The notes beneath the pieces were generated by a model, which was given only the letters and a program-made list of their open reading frames with translations, did not search any database and was not told the DNA's origin. A stretch of 64,000 nucleotides of DNA from Saccharopolyspora gregorii (GTDB lineage Bacteria; Actinomycetota; Actinomycetes; Mycobacteriales; Pseudonocardiaceae): NCBI RefSeq assembly GCF_024734405.1, contig NZ_CP059556.1:2418001-2482000 (forward strand), given 5' to 3'. This document shows positions 47,688 through 55,739 of the stretch, one piece after another (position 1 is the first letter of the stretch; each line of letters starts with the position of its first letter). A program made the translations under genes and the position numbers.

Positions 47688-48380
47688 TCAGTCCCCATGC
47701 CAGTAGCCGAACACCGCGCTGAGGTGGCTCGCCATCGCGGCGCGCGCCGCGTCCGGGTCGTGCGCGGTGATGGCGTCGACGATGGCCTGGTGCGAGTCGC
47801 AGGCCTCCTGGTGGGCGGCGCGCAGGGTGAGGTTGTGCTCGCGCACCCGGATCAGCCCGCCGCGCAGCGAGGACAGCAGCAGGCTGAAGATCTCGTTGCC
47901 CGCCATGACGCTGACCAGCCGGTGGAACTCGAAGTCGGCGGCGACGGCGCGGGCCACGTCCTCGCCGCTGGCGCGCAGCTCCTCGTTGGCGGCGCTGAGC
48001 AGGAGAGCGGTCTCGGCGTCGCCGCGTTCGGCGGCGGCGCCCGCGGCGTGCACCTCGATCACCTCGCGCACCTCGTGGATGGAGCGGTAGTCGAGGTCGT
48101 TGTCCCGCAGGTACAGGAAGAGCGCTTCCTGCGCGCGTTCCGGCGCGACCGCGGTGATGCGCAGCCCGCTGCCGCCGCGGGAGGCGATCAGGCCGCGCCC
48201 GGTCAGGTTGCTCATGGCTTCGCGCAGCGCGGTCCGGGAGACGCCGTACTCGGTGGCGAGGTCGCGTTCGGCGGGCAGCCGGTCGCCGGGCCGCAGCCTG
48301 CCGTCCAGGATGCGCCGCAGCAGCCCCGCCACCACCTCGTCCGAGCGGCGGATCTCGCCGGGTGCGGTGTCCTCGGCCAC
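47688..48380 (-). CDS. GntR/FCD-family transcriptional regulator
   Basis: A 230-residue regulator. The winged helix (about 10-77) reads RRSDEVVAGLLRRILDGRLRPGDRLPAERDLATEYGVSRTALREAMSNLTGRGLIASRGGSGLRI. The FCD domain has VREVIEVHAAGAAAERG, FHRLVSVMAGNEIF and SHQAIVDAITAHDPDAARAAMASHL with metal-site His. The GTG at 48380 follows AAGGAG. It is divergent from the acid-sugar operon; the palindrome TTGGTCGACCAA at 48485 is of FadR/GntR type and probably its operator. Its likely inducer is the acid sugar or a phosphorylated product. Confidence 0.9.
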   Translation of the reverse strand: MAEDTAPGEIRRSDEVVAGLLRRILDGRLRPGDRLPAERDLATEYGVSRTALREAMSNLTGRGLIASRGGSGLRITAVAPERAQEALFLYLRDNDLDYRSIHEVREVIEVHAAGAAAERGDAETALLLSAANEELRASGEDVARAVAADFEFHRLVSVMAGNEIFSLLLSSLRGGLIRVREHNLTLRAAHQEACDSHQAIVDAITAHDPDAARAAMASHLSAVFGYWHGD

Positions 48381-48484
48381 TGGTCGTGCTCCTTCCCACG
48401 GAGGTCGCGTGCTCGCCGATCCTAGAGATCGGCCGGGGTGTGGACATCGGGCGCACCGGTTTGCTAGAAAACCTGTCATACCAA

Positions 48485-48496
48485 TTGGTCGACCAA
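48485..48496. promoter_or_regulatory. Probable GntR operator TTGGTCGACCAA
   Basis: A perfect 12-bp palindrome, overlapped on its left by CCAATTGG, fits the TGGTC-GACCA pattern of FadR-type regulators. It lies between the divergent GntR and VOC genes and only 11 bases before the first start codon, so binding would block the operon. Confidence 0.65.
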
Positions 48497-48506
48497 GGAG
48501 GTTCCG

Positions 48507-48542
48507 GTGCCCGCCACCGCCCACGAGGCCACCCGTGGCTGA
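48507..48542 (+). CDS. Eleven-codon leader open reading frame
   Basis: A GTG with a perfect AAGGAGG site 5 bases upstream opens an 11-residue frame (MPATAHEATRG) whose TGA overlaps the start of the VOC gene (GTGGCTGA). It could couple translation into the operon. Alternatively a single-base indel may have split the true VOC N-terminus. The ribosome site fits this frame, not the VOC GTG. Confidence 0.4.
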   Translation: MPATAHEATRG

Positions 48543-48957
48543 GCCGCCCGTCCCCGCGGGCCCGATCGACCACGTCGCGCTCATCACCGGCGACGCCGAC
48601 CGCACCGCCCGCTGGTACGCGCAGCACCTGGGCCTGCACGTCGTCCGGGACGAGTTCGTCGACGCGGTCGGGGTCCGGCTGGTCTGGCTCTACCCGCGCG
48701 GCTGCTCGCCCGGGGGCACCGCCGCCGGGCTCCAGCTGCTCGAACCGCACCGCCCCGGGCCGCCGCTGACCCACCTGCGGGAGCGCGGCGAAGGGCTGCA
48801 CCACTTCTGCTTCGCCATCGACGACCTCGACGCGGTGCTGCGCTCGGCCGGGCAGCCACCGGAGGACGCCTTCACCGGTGGATTCGGGCTGCCGTGCGCG
48901 TTCCTCGCCGAATCCGCGGGCGGCGAACTCGTCGAACTCGTCCAACGGCCGGCCTGA
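48535..48957 (+). CDS. VOC-family protein (glyoxalase/methylmalonyl-CoA-epimerase-like)
   Basis: A 140-residue protein of the vicinal-oxygen-chelate fold, with two beta-alpha-beta-beta-beta units. GPIDHVALITGDADRTARWYAQHLGLHVVRDEF is the first metal His region, GEGLHHFCFAIDDLDAVL the second, and the last strand includes GELVELVQ with the final Glu. The pattern resembles methylmalonyl-CoA epimerase-type isomerases. It is the first full gene of the acid-sugar operon and may act as an epimerase on the substrate. The GTG at 48535 lacks its own strong ribosome site and depends on the 11-codon leader. Confidence 0.8.
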   Translation: MAEPPVPAGPIDHVALITGDADRTARWYAQHLGLHVVRDEFVDAVGVRLVWLYPRGCSPGGTAAGLQLLEPHRPGPPLTHLRERGEGLHHFCFAIDDLDAVLRSAGQPPEDAFTGGFGLPCAFLAESAGGELVELVQRPA

Positions 48958-49040
48958 CCCCGCACGACCTTTCGCAACGACGCAAAAGGAATGGACAGCA
49001 GCATGCAACCGGACCACGCGCGTTCTCGCGCAGGTGCGCC

Positions 49041-50426
49041 GTGATCGCCGCGCGAGCCGCCGCCGCGGCACCGCTCACCGGGCACGACATCCGCCTCATG
49101 GCGGTCCTGCTCGGCGGGATCGTCTTCGTTGCCGTCGCCGTCAGCGCGCTCAAGCTGCACCCGGTGCTGGCGCTGCTCAGCGGCGGCGTGCTGGTGGGGC
49201 TGGCCGCCGGGCTCGGTGTCACCGGCACCGTCGAAGGGCTCACCACCGGCATCGGCAAGACGCTCGGCGAGACCGGGGTGCTGATCGCGCTGGGCGCCAT
49301 GTTCGGCGCGGTGCTGTCCGAATCCGGCGCGGCCTCGCGGATCGTGCAGACCCTGACCGGCGGGGTGGGCGTGCGGGGACTGCCCTGGGTGGTGCTCGCC
49401 GCGTCCGTCCTCATCGGACTCCCGATGTTCTTCGAGGTCGGGTTCGTGACGCTGATCCCGGTGGTGCTGCTGCTCGCGCGGCGCACCGGCATCGAGCTCA
49501 CGCTGCTCGCCTTCCCGCTGCTGGCCGGGCTGGACGCGGCGCAGTGCCTGCTGCCGCCGCACCCCGGTCCGGTCGGCGCGGCCGGAGCGCTCGGGTCCAG
49601 CATCGGACTGGTCCTGGTGCTCGGGCTGGTCGTCGCGGCCCCCGCCGTGCTGCTCACCGGCCCGTGGCTCGGTCGGCTGATGCGGCGCTGGGTGCGGGCG
49701 CGCCCGCCCGCCGGGCTGGAGCGGTTGTTCGCCGCCGACGGGAGCGACGTGCCGCGCCCGCCGGGACGCGCCCGCAGCTTCGCGGTGATCCTGCTGCCGG
49801 TGCTGCTCATGCTCGGCAAGGCCGCCACCGACCTGTTCTGGGCCGACGGCACCGGGCCGGTGCACGCGGTGGTCGAACTCGCCGGAGAACCGGCCATCGC
49901 CCTGCTGATCTCGGTGCTGGTGGCCGTCGTCGTGCTGGGCGGGCTGTCCGGCACGCCCCGCGAAGTGCGCGAGCGCTGGGTCGGCTCGTCGCTGGCGCCG
50001 ATCGCCGGGATCACGTTCATCGTCGGTGCGGCCGGCGGGTTCAGCCGCGTCATCGTCGAGTCCGGCACCGCCGACGCGGTGCTCGACCTGGCCTCCGGGG
50101 CCGGGGTGCCGACGCTGCTGCTGACCTTCGGCATCGCCGCGATCCTGGTCGCCGCGCTCGGCTCCGCCACGGTGGCGGGCGTGACCGCGGCGACGCTGGT
50201 GGCCCCCAGCGTCGGCGCGCTGGACCCGGTGCACCTGGCGCTGCTGGTGCTGGCCGCGGGCGCGGGATCCTCGTTCCTGCTGCACGTCAACAGCGCCGGT
50301 TTCTGGCTCAGCAAGGAGTACTTCGGTCTGACCGTCGGCGAGAACCTGCGGGTGTGGACGCTGAGCCACACCGTGCTGTCGGTGACCTCGATGGCCGGGG
50401 TGAGCCTGCTGTGGGTCCTGCTGTGA
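49041..50426 (+). CDS. GntP-family permease (gluconate/acid-sugar transporter)
   Basis: A 461-residue inner-membrane transporter with about 12-14 transmembrane segments. It shows LKLHPVLALLSGGVLVGLAAGLG, LGETGVLIALGAMFGAVLSESGAASRIVQTL, GLPMFFEVGFVTLIPVV and LLPPHPGPVGAAGAL, all GntP signatures, plus LGSATVAGVTAATLV and HVNSAGFWLSKEYFG near the end. GntP members import gluconate and four-carbon acid sugars such as threonate or erythronate. It sits between the VOC gene and the dehydrogenase of the same operon. Its substrate is probably the acid sugar metabolised by the next three genes. Confidence 0.92.
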   Translation: MIAARAAAAAPLTGHDIRLMAVLLGGIVFVAVAVSALKLHPVLALLSGGVLVGLAAGLGVTGTVEGLTTGIGKTLGETGVLIALGAMFGAVLSESGAASRIVQTLTGGVGVRGLPWVVLAASVLIGLPMFFEVGFVTLIPVVLLLARRTGIELTLLAFPLLAGLDAAQCLLPPHPGPVGAAGALGSSIGLVLVLGLVVAAPAVLLTGPWLGRLMRRWVRARPPAGLERLFAADGSDVPRPPGRARSFAVILLPVLLMLGKAATDLFWADGTGPVHAVVELAGEPAIALLISVLVAVVVLGGLSGTPREVRERWVGSSLAPIAGITFIVGAAGGFSRVIVESGTADAVLDLASGAGVPTLLLTFGIAAILVAALGSATVAGVTAATLVAPSVGALDPVHLALLVLAAGAGSSFLLHVNSAGFWLSKEYFGLTVGENLRVWTLSHTVLSVTSMAGVSLLWVLL

Positions 50427-50460
50427 GACACCGAATTCGCTGCTACCGAAGGGGAATCGC

Positions 50461-51558
50461 ATGACCACCTACCGGATCGCCGTGCTCGGCGGGGACGGGA
50501 TCGGGCCCGAGACCACCGCCGAAGCGCTCAAGGTCGCCGCGGCCGCCGCCGAACTGGGCGGGTTCGGCCTCGACTTCGAGGAGCTCGACGCGAGCGCCGG
50601 GCGCTGGCAGCGCACCGGCGTCGCCATGCCCGACGAGCAGTACGCGGCCTGCGCCGCCGCGGACGCCATCTACCTGGGCGCGATCGGCCTGCCCGAGGCG
50701 CGCCATCCGGACGGCCGCGAGGTCAACGGCGACGTCATCTTCCGGCTGCGCTTCGGCCTCGACCTCTACGCCGGGATCCGCCCGGTGCACTCGATCCCGG
50801 CGCTGCCGCAGCCGCTGACCCGCGGTGACGGCATCGACTACGTGGTGGTGCGGGAGAACGTCGAAGGCCTCTACGCCTCCCGCGAGGGCGGGACGAACGT
50901 GCGCGGCGAGGTCGCCACCGACACCATCGTGATCACCCGGCGGGGCACCGAGAAGGTGGTGCGGCAGGCCTTCGAGCTCGCCCGCTCCCGGCACGCGGCG
51001 AACCCGGCGCGCCCAGCGAAGGTGACCTGCGTGGACAAGGCCAACGTGCTGTCCAGCTACGCGTTCTTCCGCGAGGTCTTCGACTCGGTCGCCGACAAGT
51101 ACCCGGACGTGCAGCGCGACCACGCCTACGTGGACGCGATGACGGCCTACCAGGTGCAGCGCCCGCAGTCGCTGGACGTGCTGGTCGCCGAGAACATGTT
51201 CGGCGACATCATCTCCGACCTGGCCGCCGCCTCGGTCGGCGGGCTGGGGCTCTCCGGCAGCGGCGACGTCGGCGACGAGCACGGCCTGTTCCAGTCCTCG
51301 CACGGTTCCGCCCCGGACATCGCTGGGCAGGGCATCGCGAACCCGGTCGCCGCGGTGCTCTCGGCGGGACTCATGCTGGACTGGCTGGGCCGCCGCCGCG
51401 AGGACCCGGCGGCGGTGCGCGCGGGCGCGCTGGTCGAACGCGCGGTGGACACCGCGCTGCAGGACCCGTCCGGCCGCACCCCCGACCTCGGCGGCGCCGC
51501 CTCCACCGCGCAGGCTGGAGACGCGATCGTGCGCGCGCTGAAGGAGTTGGAGTTCTGA
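50461..51558 (+). CDS. Isocitrate/isopropylmalate dehydrogenase family enzyme (acid-sugar operon)
   Basis: A 365-residue beta-decarboxylating dehydrogenase. It has VLGGDGIGPETT, VIFRLRFGLDLYAGIRPV (substrate Arg), VVVRENVEGLYASREGG, the Lys motif VDKANVLSSYAFFREV, ENMFGDIISDL and HGSAPDIAGQGIANP. It is a paralogue of the protein at 19341 but clearly distinct. In characterised acid-sugar pathways a PdxA-like or 3-hydroxyacid dehydrogenase occupies this step. An IDH-type enzyme with a DUF1537 kinase suggests a tartrate- or erythronate-like variant. It starts behind GAAGGGG and ends 1 base before the kinase start. Confidence 0.86.
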   Translation: MTTYRIAVLGGDGIGPETTAEALKVAAAAAELGGFGLDFEELDASAGRWQRTGVAMPDEQYAACAAADAIYLGAIGLPEARHPDGREVNGDVIFRLRFGLDLYAGIRPVHSIPALPQPLTRGDGIDYVVVRENVEGLYASREGGTNVRGEVATDTIVITRRGTEKVVRQAFELARSRHAANPARPAKVTCVDKANVLSSYAFFREVFDSVADKYPDVQRDHAYVDAMTAYQVQRPQSLDVLVAENMFGDIISDLAAASVGGLGLSGSGDVGDEHGLFQSSHGSAPDIAGQGIANPVAAVLSAGLMLDWLGRRREDPAAVRAGALVERAVDTALQDPSGRTPDLGGAASTAQAGDAIVRALKELEF

Positions 51559-51559
51559 G

Positions 51560-53014
51560 ATGGCGATCTCCCGCGAGCGGTTGCTCGCCGACGCCCCCGA
51601 ACCGCGGGACGTCCCGGCCGCCGAGCTGACCGCGGCGGTCGCGGCCGGACGCCGGGTGGTGGTGCTCGACGACGATCCCACCGGCACGCAGAGCATCCGG
51701 GACCTGCCGGTGCTCACCGCCTGGACCCGCGAGGACCTGGAGTGGGCCTTCGCGCAGGAGACCCCGGGCTTCTTCGTGCTCACCAACACGCGCAGCCTCG
51801 CGCCGCAGGACGCGGCCCGGACCAACCGGGAGGTCGCGCGGGCCGCGCTCGACGTCGCCCGCGACCTCGGCGTCGACTGCGCCTTCGCCAGCCGCGGGGA
51901 TTCGACGCTGCGCGGGCACTTCCCGCTGGAGACCGACGTCCTCGGTGCGGAGAGCGCGGCCGCCGGGCAGGACGTGGACGGCGTGCTGCTGGTCCCCGCC
52001 CTGATCGAACCCGGGCGGATCACCGTCGACTCGGTGCACTGGATGCGGACCGCGGACGGGATGGTGCCGGTCGGCGAGACGGAGTTCGCCCGCGACCGCA
52101 CCTTCGGCTACCGCAGCTCCGACCTGCGGGACTGGGTGGCGGAGAAGACCGGTGGCCGGGTCCCGCGGGACGCGGTGACCGCGGTGCCGCTGGCCGAGCT
52201 GCGCTCCGGCGGGCCGGCGGCGGTCGCCCGCATCCTCGGCGGGATCACCGGCGGGTTGCCGGTCGTCGCCGACGCCGCCACCGACGAGGACCTGCGGGTG
52301 CTCGTCGCCGGGCTGCTGCGCGCCGAAGCGGACGGGAAGCGGTTCGTCTACCGCACCGGACCGTCGTTCGTGCGGGCGCGCACCGGGCAGCGGGCGCACC
52401 CGCCCGCGGACTCGGCGGACCTGCGCGCCGCCGAACCGGGCCCGGACGATCCGCGAGCGGGGTCGAGCCGCGGGCTGGTGGTCGTCGGCTCGCACGTCGG
52501 GCTCACCACCCGCCAGCTCGCCGCGCTGCTCGCCGACGGCCGCACCGCCGAGGCCGAGCTCGACGTGGCCCGGGTGCTCGATCCGGCGGCCTGCGCCGAG
52601 CACATCGCACAGGTCACCACGCGCGTCGTCGCGCTGCTGCGCGCCGGGGCTGCCGAGGACGTCGTGCTGCGCACCAGCCGCGAGCTGGTCGGCGGCCGCG
52701 ATGCCGAGCACAGCTTGGAGATCGCCCGCACCGTCAGCGCCGCCCTGGTCGCGGTGGTGCGGTCGGTGCTCGCGGAGGTCCGGCCCGCGTTCGTGCTGGC
52801 GAAGGGCGGCATCACCTCCTCGGACGTGGCCACCGGCGGGCTCGGCATCCGCCGGGCGTGGTCGCGCGGCACGCTGCTGCCCGGCACCGCCTCGATCTGG
52901 GAACCGGTGTCCGGTCCGGCGACCGGCGTGCCCTACGGCGTGTTCGCGGGGAACGTGGGCGACGAGCACGGCCTGCGCGATGCGGTGCGCAGGCTGCGGG
53001 AGGCCGCGTGCTGA
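51560..53014 (+). CDS. Four-carbon acid-sugar kinase family protein (DUF1537)
   Basis: A 484-residue cytoplasmic kinase of the family shown to phosphorylate threonate, erythronate and related acids. The N-terminal substrate domain has VVVLDDDPTGTQSIRDLPVL (about 33-52), TNTRSLAPQDA and ASRGDSTLRGHFPLE. The C-terminal nucleotide-binding domain has LVVVGSHVGLTTRQL, LAKGGITSSDVATGGLGI, and a closing VPYGVFAGNVGDEHGL. Length is slightly above the usual 420-470, the excess being an Arg/Asp-rich insert near residues 270-310. It is followed, with 7 bases of overlap, by the class II aldolase. Confidence 0.9.
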   Translation: MAISRERLLADAPEPRDVPAAELTAAVAAGRRVVVLDDDPTGTQSIRDLPVLTAWTREDLEWAFAQETPGFFVLTNTRSLAPQDAARTNREVARAALDVARDLGVDCAFASRGDSTLRGHFPLETDVLGAESAAAGQDVDGVLLVPALIEPGRITVDSVHWMRTADGMVPVGETEFARDRTFGYRSSDLRDWVAEKTGGRVPRDAVTAVPLAELRSGGPAAVARILGGITGGLPVVADAATDEDLRVLVAGLLRAEADGKRFVYRTGPSFVRARTGQRAHPPADSADLRAAEPGPDDPRAGSSRGLVVVGSHVGLTTRQLAALLADGRTAEAELDVARVLDPAACAEHIAQVTTRVVALLRAGAAEDVVLRTSRELVGGRDAEHSLEIARTVSAALVAVVRSVLAEVRPAFVLAKGGITSSDVATGGLGIRRAWSRGTLLPGTASIWEPVSGPATGVPYGVFAGNVGDEHGLRDAVRRLREAAC

Positions 53015-53841
53015 GCCGGGGGACGGCCACCCTGCGCGCCGCCGCCGACGGCGGGTGGGCGCTCGGCGCGTTCGCCACCTACAACCTGGAGCAGGTGCAG
53101 GCCGTGGTGCGGGCGGGGGAGCGGACCGGGGCACCGGTGCTGCTGCTCGCGGGATCGAGCCACTTCCGGCACGCGGGCCGGCTGCTGGCGACCGTCGCGC
53201 TGGCGGCCGCCGCGGACGCCGGCGCGGAGGTCGGCGTGCACCTGGACCACTGCCGGGACCTCGCCGAGCTGCGCTGGTGCGCCGAACTCGGCTACTCCTC
53301 GCTGATGTACGACGGGGCGCACGACCCGTACGAGGACAACGTGGTGGCGACCGCCGAAGCCGTCCGCATCGCCCACGACCACGGCGCCTGGCTGGAGGGC
53401 GAGCTGGGCGCGCTCGCCGGGGACGAGGACGTCTCCACCGGCGCCCGGTCCGCGGCGATGACCTCGCCGGAGCAGGCCGCGGACTTCGTCGGCCGCACCG
53501 GGGTGGACGCGCTGGCCGTCGCCGTCGGCAACGTGCACGGGTTCTCCCCGGACGCGCGGCTGGACCTGGACCGGCTGCGCGCGATCCGGGCCGCGGTGCC
53601 GGTGCCGCTGGTGCTGCACGGCGCGAGCGGCCTGCCCGCCGAGCAGATCCGGGGCGCGATCGACGCCGGCGTGGCGAAGATCAACGTGAACGCGGAGCTG
53701 CGCCGCGCCCACCTGGAGGCCGTCGCCGAGGCGCTGCCCGCGGCGCTGCCCGGATCGGACGCGGTCGCCGTGTGGCGGGCCGGTCGCGACGCGGTGGAGG
53801 AACGGGTGGTGGCCGCGATCCGCTCGTTCGGCCCGCGCTGA
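53008..53841 (+). CDS. Class II fructose-bisphosphate-aldolase-family protein
   Basis: A 277-residue zinc-dependent aldolase of the class II fructose/tagatose-bisphosphate type. Metal and active-site residues are HLDHCRDL (His and catalytic Asp), EGELGALAGDEDV (Glu), AVAVGNVHGFSP (His) and LVLHGASGLP (His), with KINVNAELRRAH binding phosphate. It would cleave or form a ketose phosphate that ends in dihydroxyacetone phosphate. The GTG at 53008 overlaps the kinase stop. It completes the operon: import by GntP, oxidation, phosphorylation by DUF1537, then cleavage. The order of steps is inferred. Confidence 0.88.
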   Translation: MLSRGTATLRAAADGGWALGAFATYNLEQVQAVVRAGERTGAPVLLLAGSSHFRHAGRLLATVALAAAADAGAEVGVHLDHCRDLAELRWCAELGYSSLMYDGAHDPYEDNVVATAEAVRIAHDHGAWLEGELGALAGDEDVSTGARSAAMTSPEQAADFVGRTGVDALAVAVGNVHGFSPDARLDLDRLRAIRAAVPVPLVLHGASGLPAEQIRGAIDAGVAKINVNAELRRAHLEAVAEALPAALPGSDAVAVWRAGRDAVEERVVAAIRSFGPR

Positions 53842-53918
53842 CCCGAATCCGCCGTGCGGGCGGGTGATCGGTCGCTGCGGCGGTGGGGTGCCGGCGGCTC
53901 CCGGCGAGGTGGGTGGAG

Positions 53919-54965
53919 TCAGCGGCGGGGGATTCCCGGGACGGTGAGCCGGTCGCCGTCGACGAGGGTGCCCGCCTGCTTGACGTGCCGGACGAACGGC
54001 GACACCTCCACGTCGTGCACGCCCGGCAGCGCGCCGATCCGGTCGGTGGTGAACTCGAAGAGGTCGTCGAAGTTCCGGCAGTGCGCCACGGCGTGCAGGT
54101 TGTGCGGCCCGGACACGGCCGCGGCGAACCCGACCTCCGGTTCCCGCGCCAGCGCGCGCCCCACGTCCTTCACCGCCGACGGGTGCACCCGCAGCCACAG
54201 GTTCGCCCGCGCGTGCAGGCCCAGCGCGGCCGCGGCGATCTCCACGTCGACGTGCACGACGCGCCGCTCCAGCAGCGCGTGCAGGCGGCGCGCGGCGCGG
54301 CCCGGGGTGAGGTCCGCGGCGGCCGCCAGGTCCACGAACCCCGCGCGGCCGTCCGCCGCCAGCGCGGCCAGCAGCCGTTCGTCCGAAGTGGACAACTCGA
54401 CCGGATCTCCAGCGGTGACGGGGTTCTCCGCGAACGGATTCCCCGCGGAACCGAGCTCCGCCTCCTCCCGCTCGGTCAGCGCGCCGCGCAGCGCCGCCCA
54501 GTGGTGCCCGCGGCCACCGACGAACTGCCGCAGCATCGCCGCCGCGCGGATGTCGAGCACCGCCGCGGTGCGCGGCAGCCGGCGGCCCAGCAGCTCCTCG
54601 CGCTGCTCCCGGGTCCGCGACCGCACCGCGCAGGTCACCTCGGACCCGGCGGCGCCCAGCGCCACCCAGCTCACGTCCTCCCGCTCCGCGAGCGCCTCGG
54701 CGATCGCCGCCGCGCTGCCCGGACGGCAGCGCAACCGCACCAGCCACCGGCTCTGCCCCAGCGCGCCCGGATCGACGATGCCCGCGACGCGCAGCACTCC
54801 CCCGGTGCGCAGGCGGTGGTAGCGGCGGCGCACCGCTCCCTCGGAGGCGCCGAGCGCCGCCGCGATCGACGCGAACGACGCCCGCGGGTCGATCTGCAGC
54901 GCGCGCAGCAGACGAACATCATCGGTGCTCACATCGGCGGATTCGCTCACCAGGGACGGTTCCAC
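53919..54965 (-). CDS. Lrp/AsnC-family regulator with two tandem AsnC units
   Basis: A 348-residue protein, twice the usual length, made of two Lrp-type halves. Half 1 (about 12-160) has STDDVRLLRALQIDPRASFASIAAALGASEGAVRRRYHRLRTGGVL and a RAM-like domain. Half 2 (about 185-345) repeats it: STSDERLLAALAADGRAGFVDLAAAADLTPGRAARRLHALLERRVV and a RAM domain ending EVSPFVRHVKQAGTLVDGDRL. Such double proteins occur in actinomycetes. The GTG at 54965 is used; GTG codons 15 and 36 nt downstream are alternatives. It is divergent from the SDR/amidohydrolase pair 66 bases away and likely controls them. Confidence 0.87.
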   Translation of the reverse strand: MEPSLVSESADVSTDDVRLLRALQIDPRASFASIAAALGASEGAVRRRYHRLRTGGVLRVAGIVDPGALGQSRWLVRLRCRPGSAAAIAEALAEREDVSWVALGAAGSEVTCAVRSRTREQREELLGRRLPRTAAVLDIRAAAMLRQFVGGRGHHWAALRGALTEREEAELGSAGNPFAENPVTAGDPVELSTSDERLLAALAADGRAGFVDLAAAADLTPGRAARRLHALLERRVVHVDVEIAAAALGLHARANLWLRVHPSAVKDVGRALAREPEVGFAAAVSGPHNLHAVAHCRNFDDLFEFTTDRIGALPGVHDVEVSPFVRHVKQAGTLVDGDRLTVPGIPRR

Positions 54966-55031
54966 GCGCGGAATCCTACGAATCCGGCCGCGGTACGTGC
55001 CCGGTCGACACGCCGGGAGCAGGCTCGGGGC

Positions 55032-55739
55032 ATGACTCCAGGAACGAACGGACCGACCGCGCTCATCGCAGGCGCCTCCCGCGGCCTCGGGCACGCGATG
55101 GCCGCCGAACTGCACGAACGGGGGTGGCACGTCATCGGCACCGTCCGGGACACCACCACCCGCACCCCGCTGCACGAGCTCGCCGAGCACTCCGGCGGGC
55201 GGGTGCGGGTCGAACGGCTCGACGTCACCGAACCCGAGCGGCTGCCCGCCCTGCGCGAGCGGCTCGCCGGGACGCGGCTCGACGTGCTGTTCGTCAACGC
55301 GGGCACCACGAACGACGTGCGCACCCCGATCGGCGAGGTCGGCACCACCGCCTTCGTCGACGTGATGGTGACCAACGCCCTCGGCCCGGTGCGGGTGCTC
55401 GACGCGCTCGCCGACCTCGTGACCCCGGAAGGGCTCCTCGGGGCGATGTCCTCCGGGCAGGGCAGCATCGCGAACGCCGGCACCGGATCCCGCGAGCTGT
55501 ACCGGGGGAGCAAGGCCGCCCTGAACATGTTCGTGCGCTGCCTCGCCGCCAGGGACTCGGCCGCGCGGCGGTCGTTCCTGCTGCTGGCGCCCGGCTGGAT
55601 CCGCACCGCGCTCGGCGGCCCGGACGCCCGCTACACGGTGGAGGAGAGCGCGCCGCTGCTGGTGGACGTGCTGCTGTCCAGGCTCGGCGAACCGGGCATC
55701 GCCTACCTGGACCGGTTCGGCGAAGCGGTGCCGTGGTGA
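55032..55739 (+). CDS. Short-chain dehydrogenase/reductase (csgA-like SDR)
   Basis: A 235-residue SDR. The cofactor motif is AGASRGLGHAMA (14-25), NAGTTNDV is the NAG motif, and the catalytic part is MSSGQGSIAN with YRGSKAALNMF (Tyr and Lys). LAPGWIRTALGGPDA follows. It belongs to the CsgA/C-factor-like SDR group. The stop overlaps the amidohydrolase start (GTGA). Under the divergent double-Lrp regulator the pair may act in breakdown of an aromatic or amino-acid-derived compound. Confidence 0.85.
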   Translation: MTPGTNGPTALIAGASRGLGHAMAAELHERGWHVIGTVRDTTTRTPLHELAEHSGGRVRVERLDVTEPERLPALRERLAGTRLDVLFVNAGTTNDVRTPIGEVGTTAFVDVMVTNALGPVRVLDALADLVTPEGLLGAMSSGQGSIANAGTGSRELYRGSKAALNMFVRCLAARDSAARRSFLLLAPGWIRTALGGPDARYTVEESAPLLVDVLLSRLGEPGIAYLDRFGEAVPW

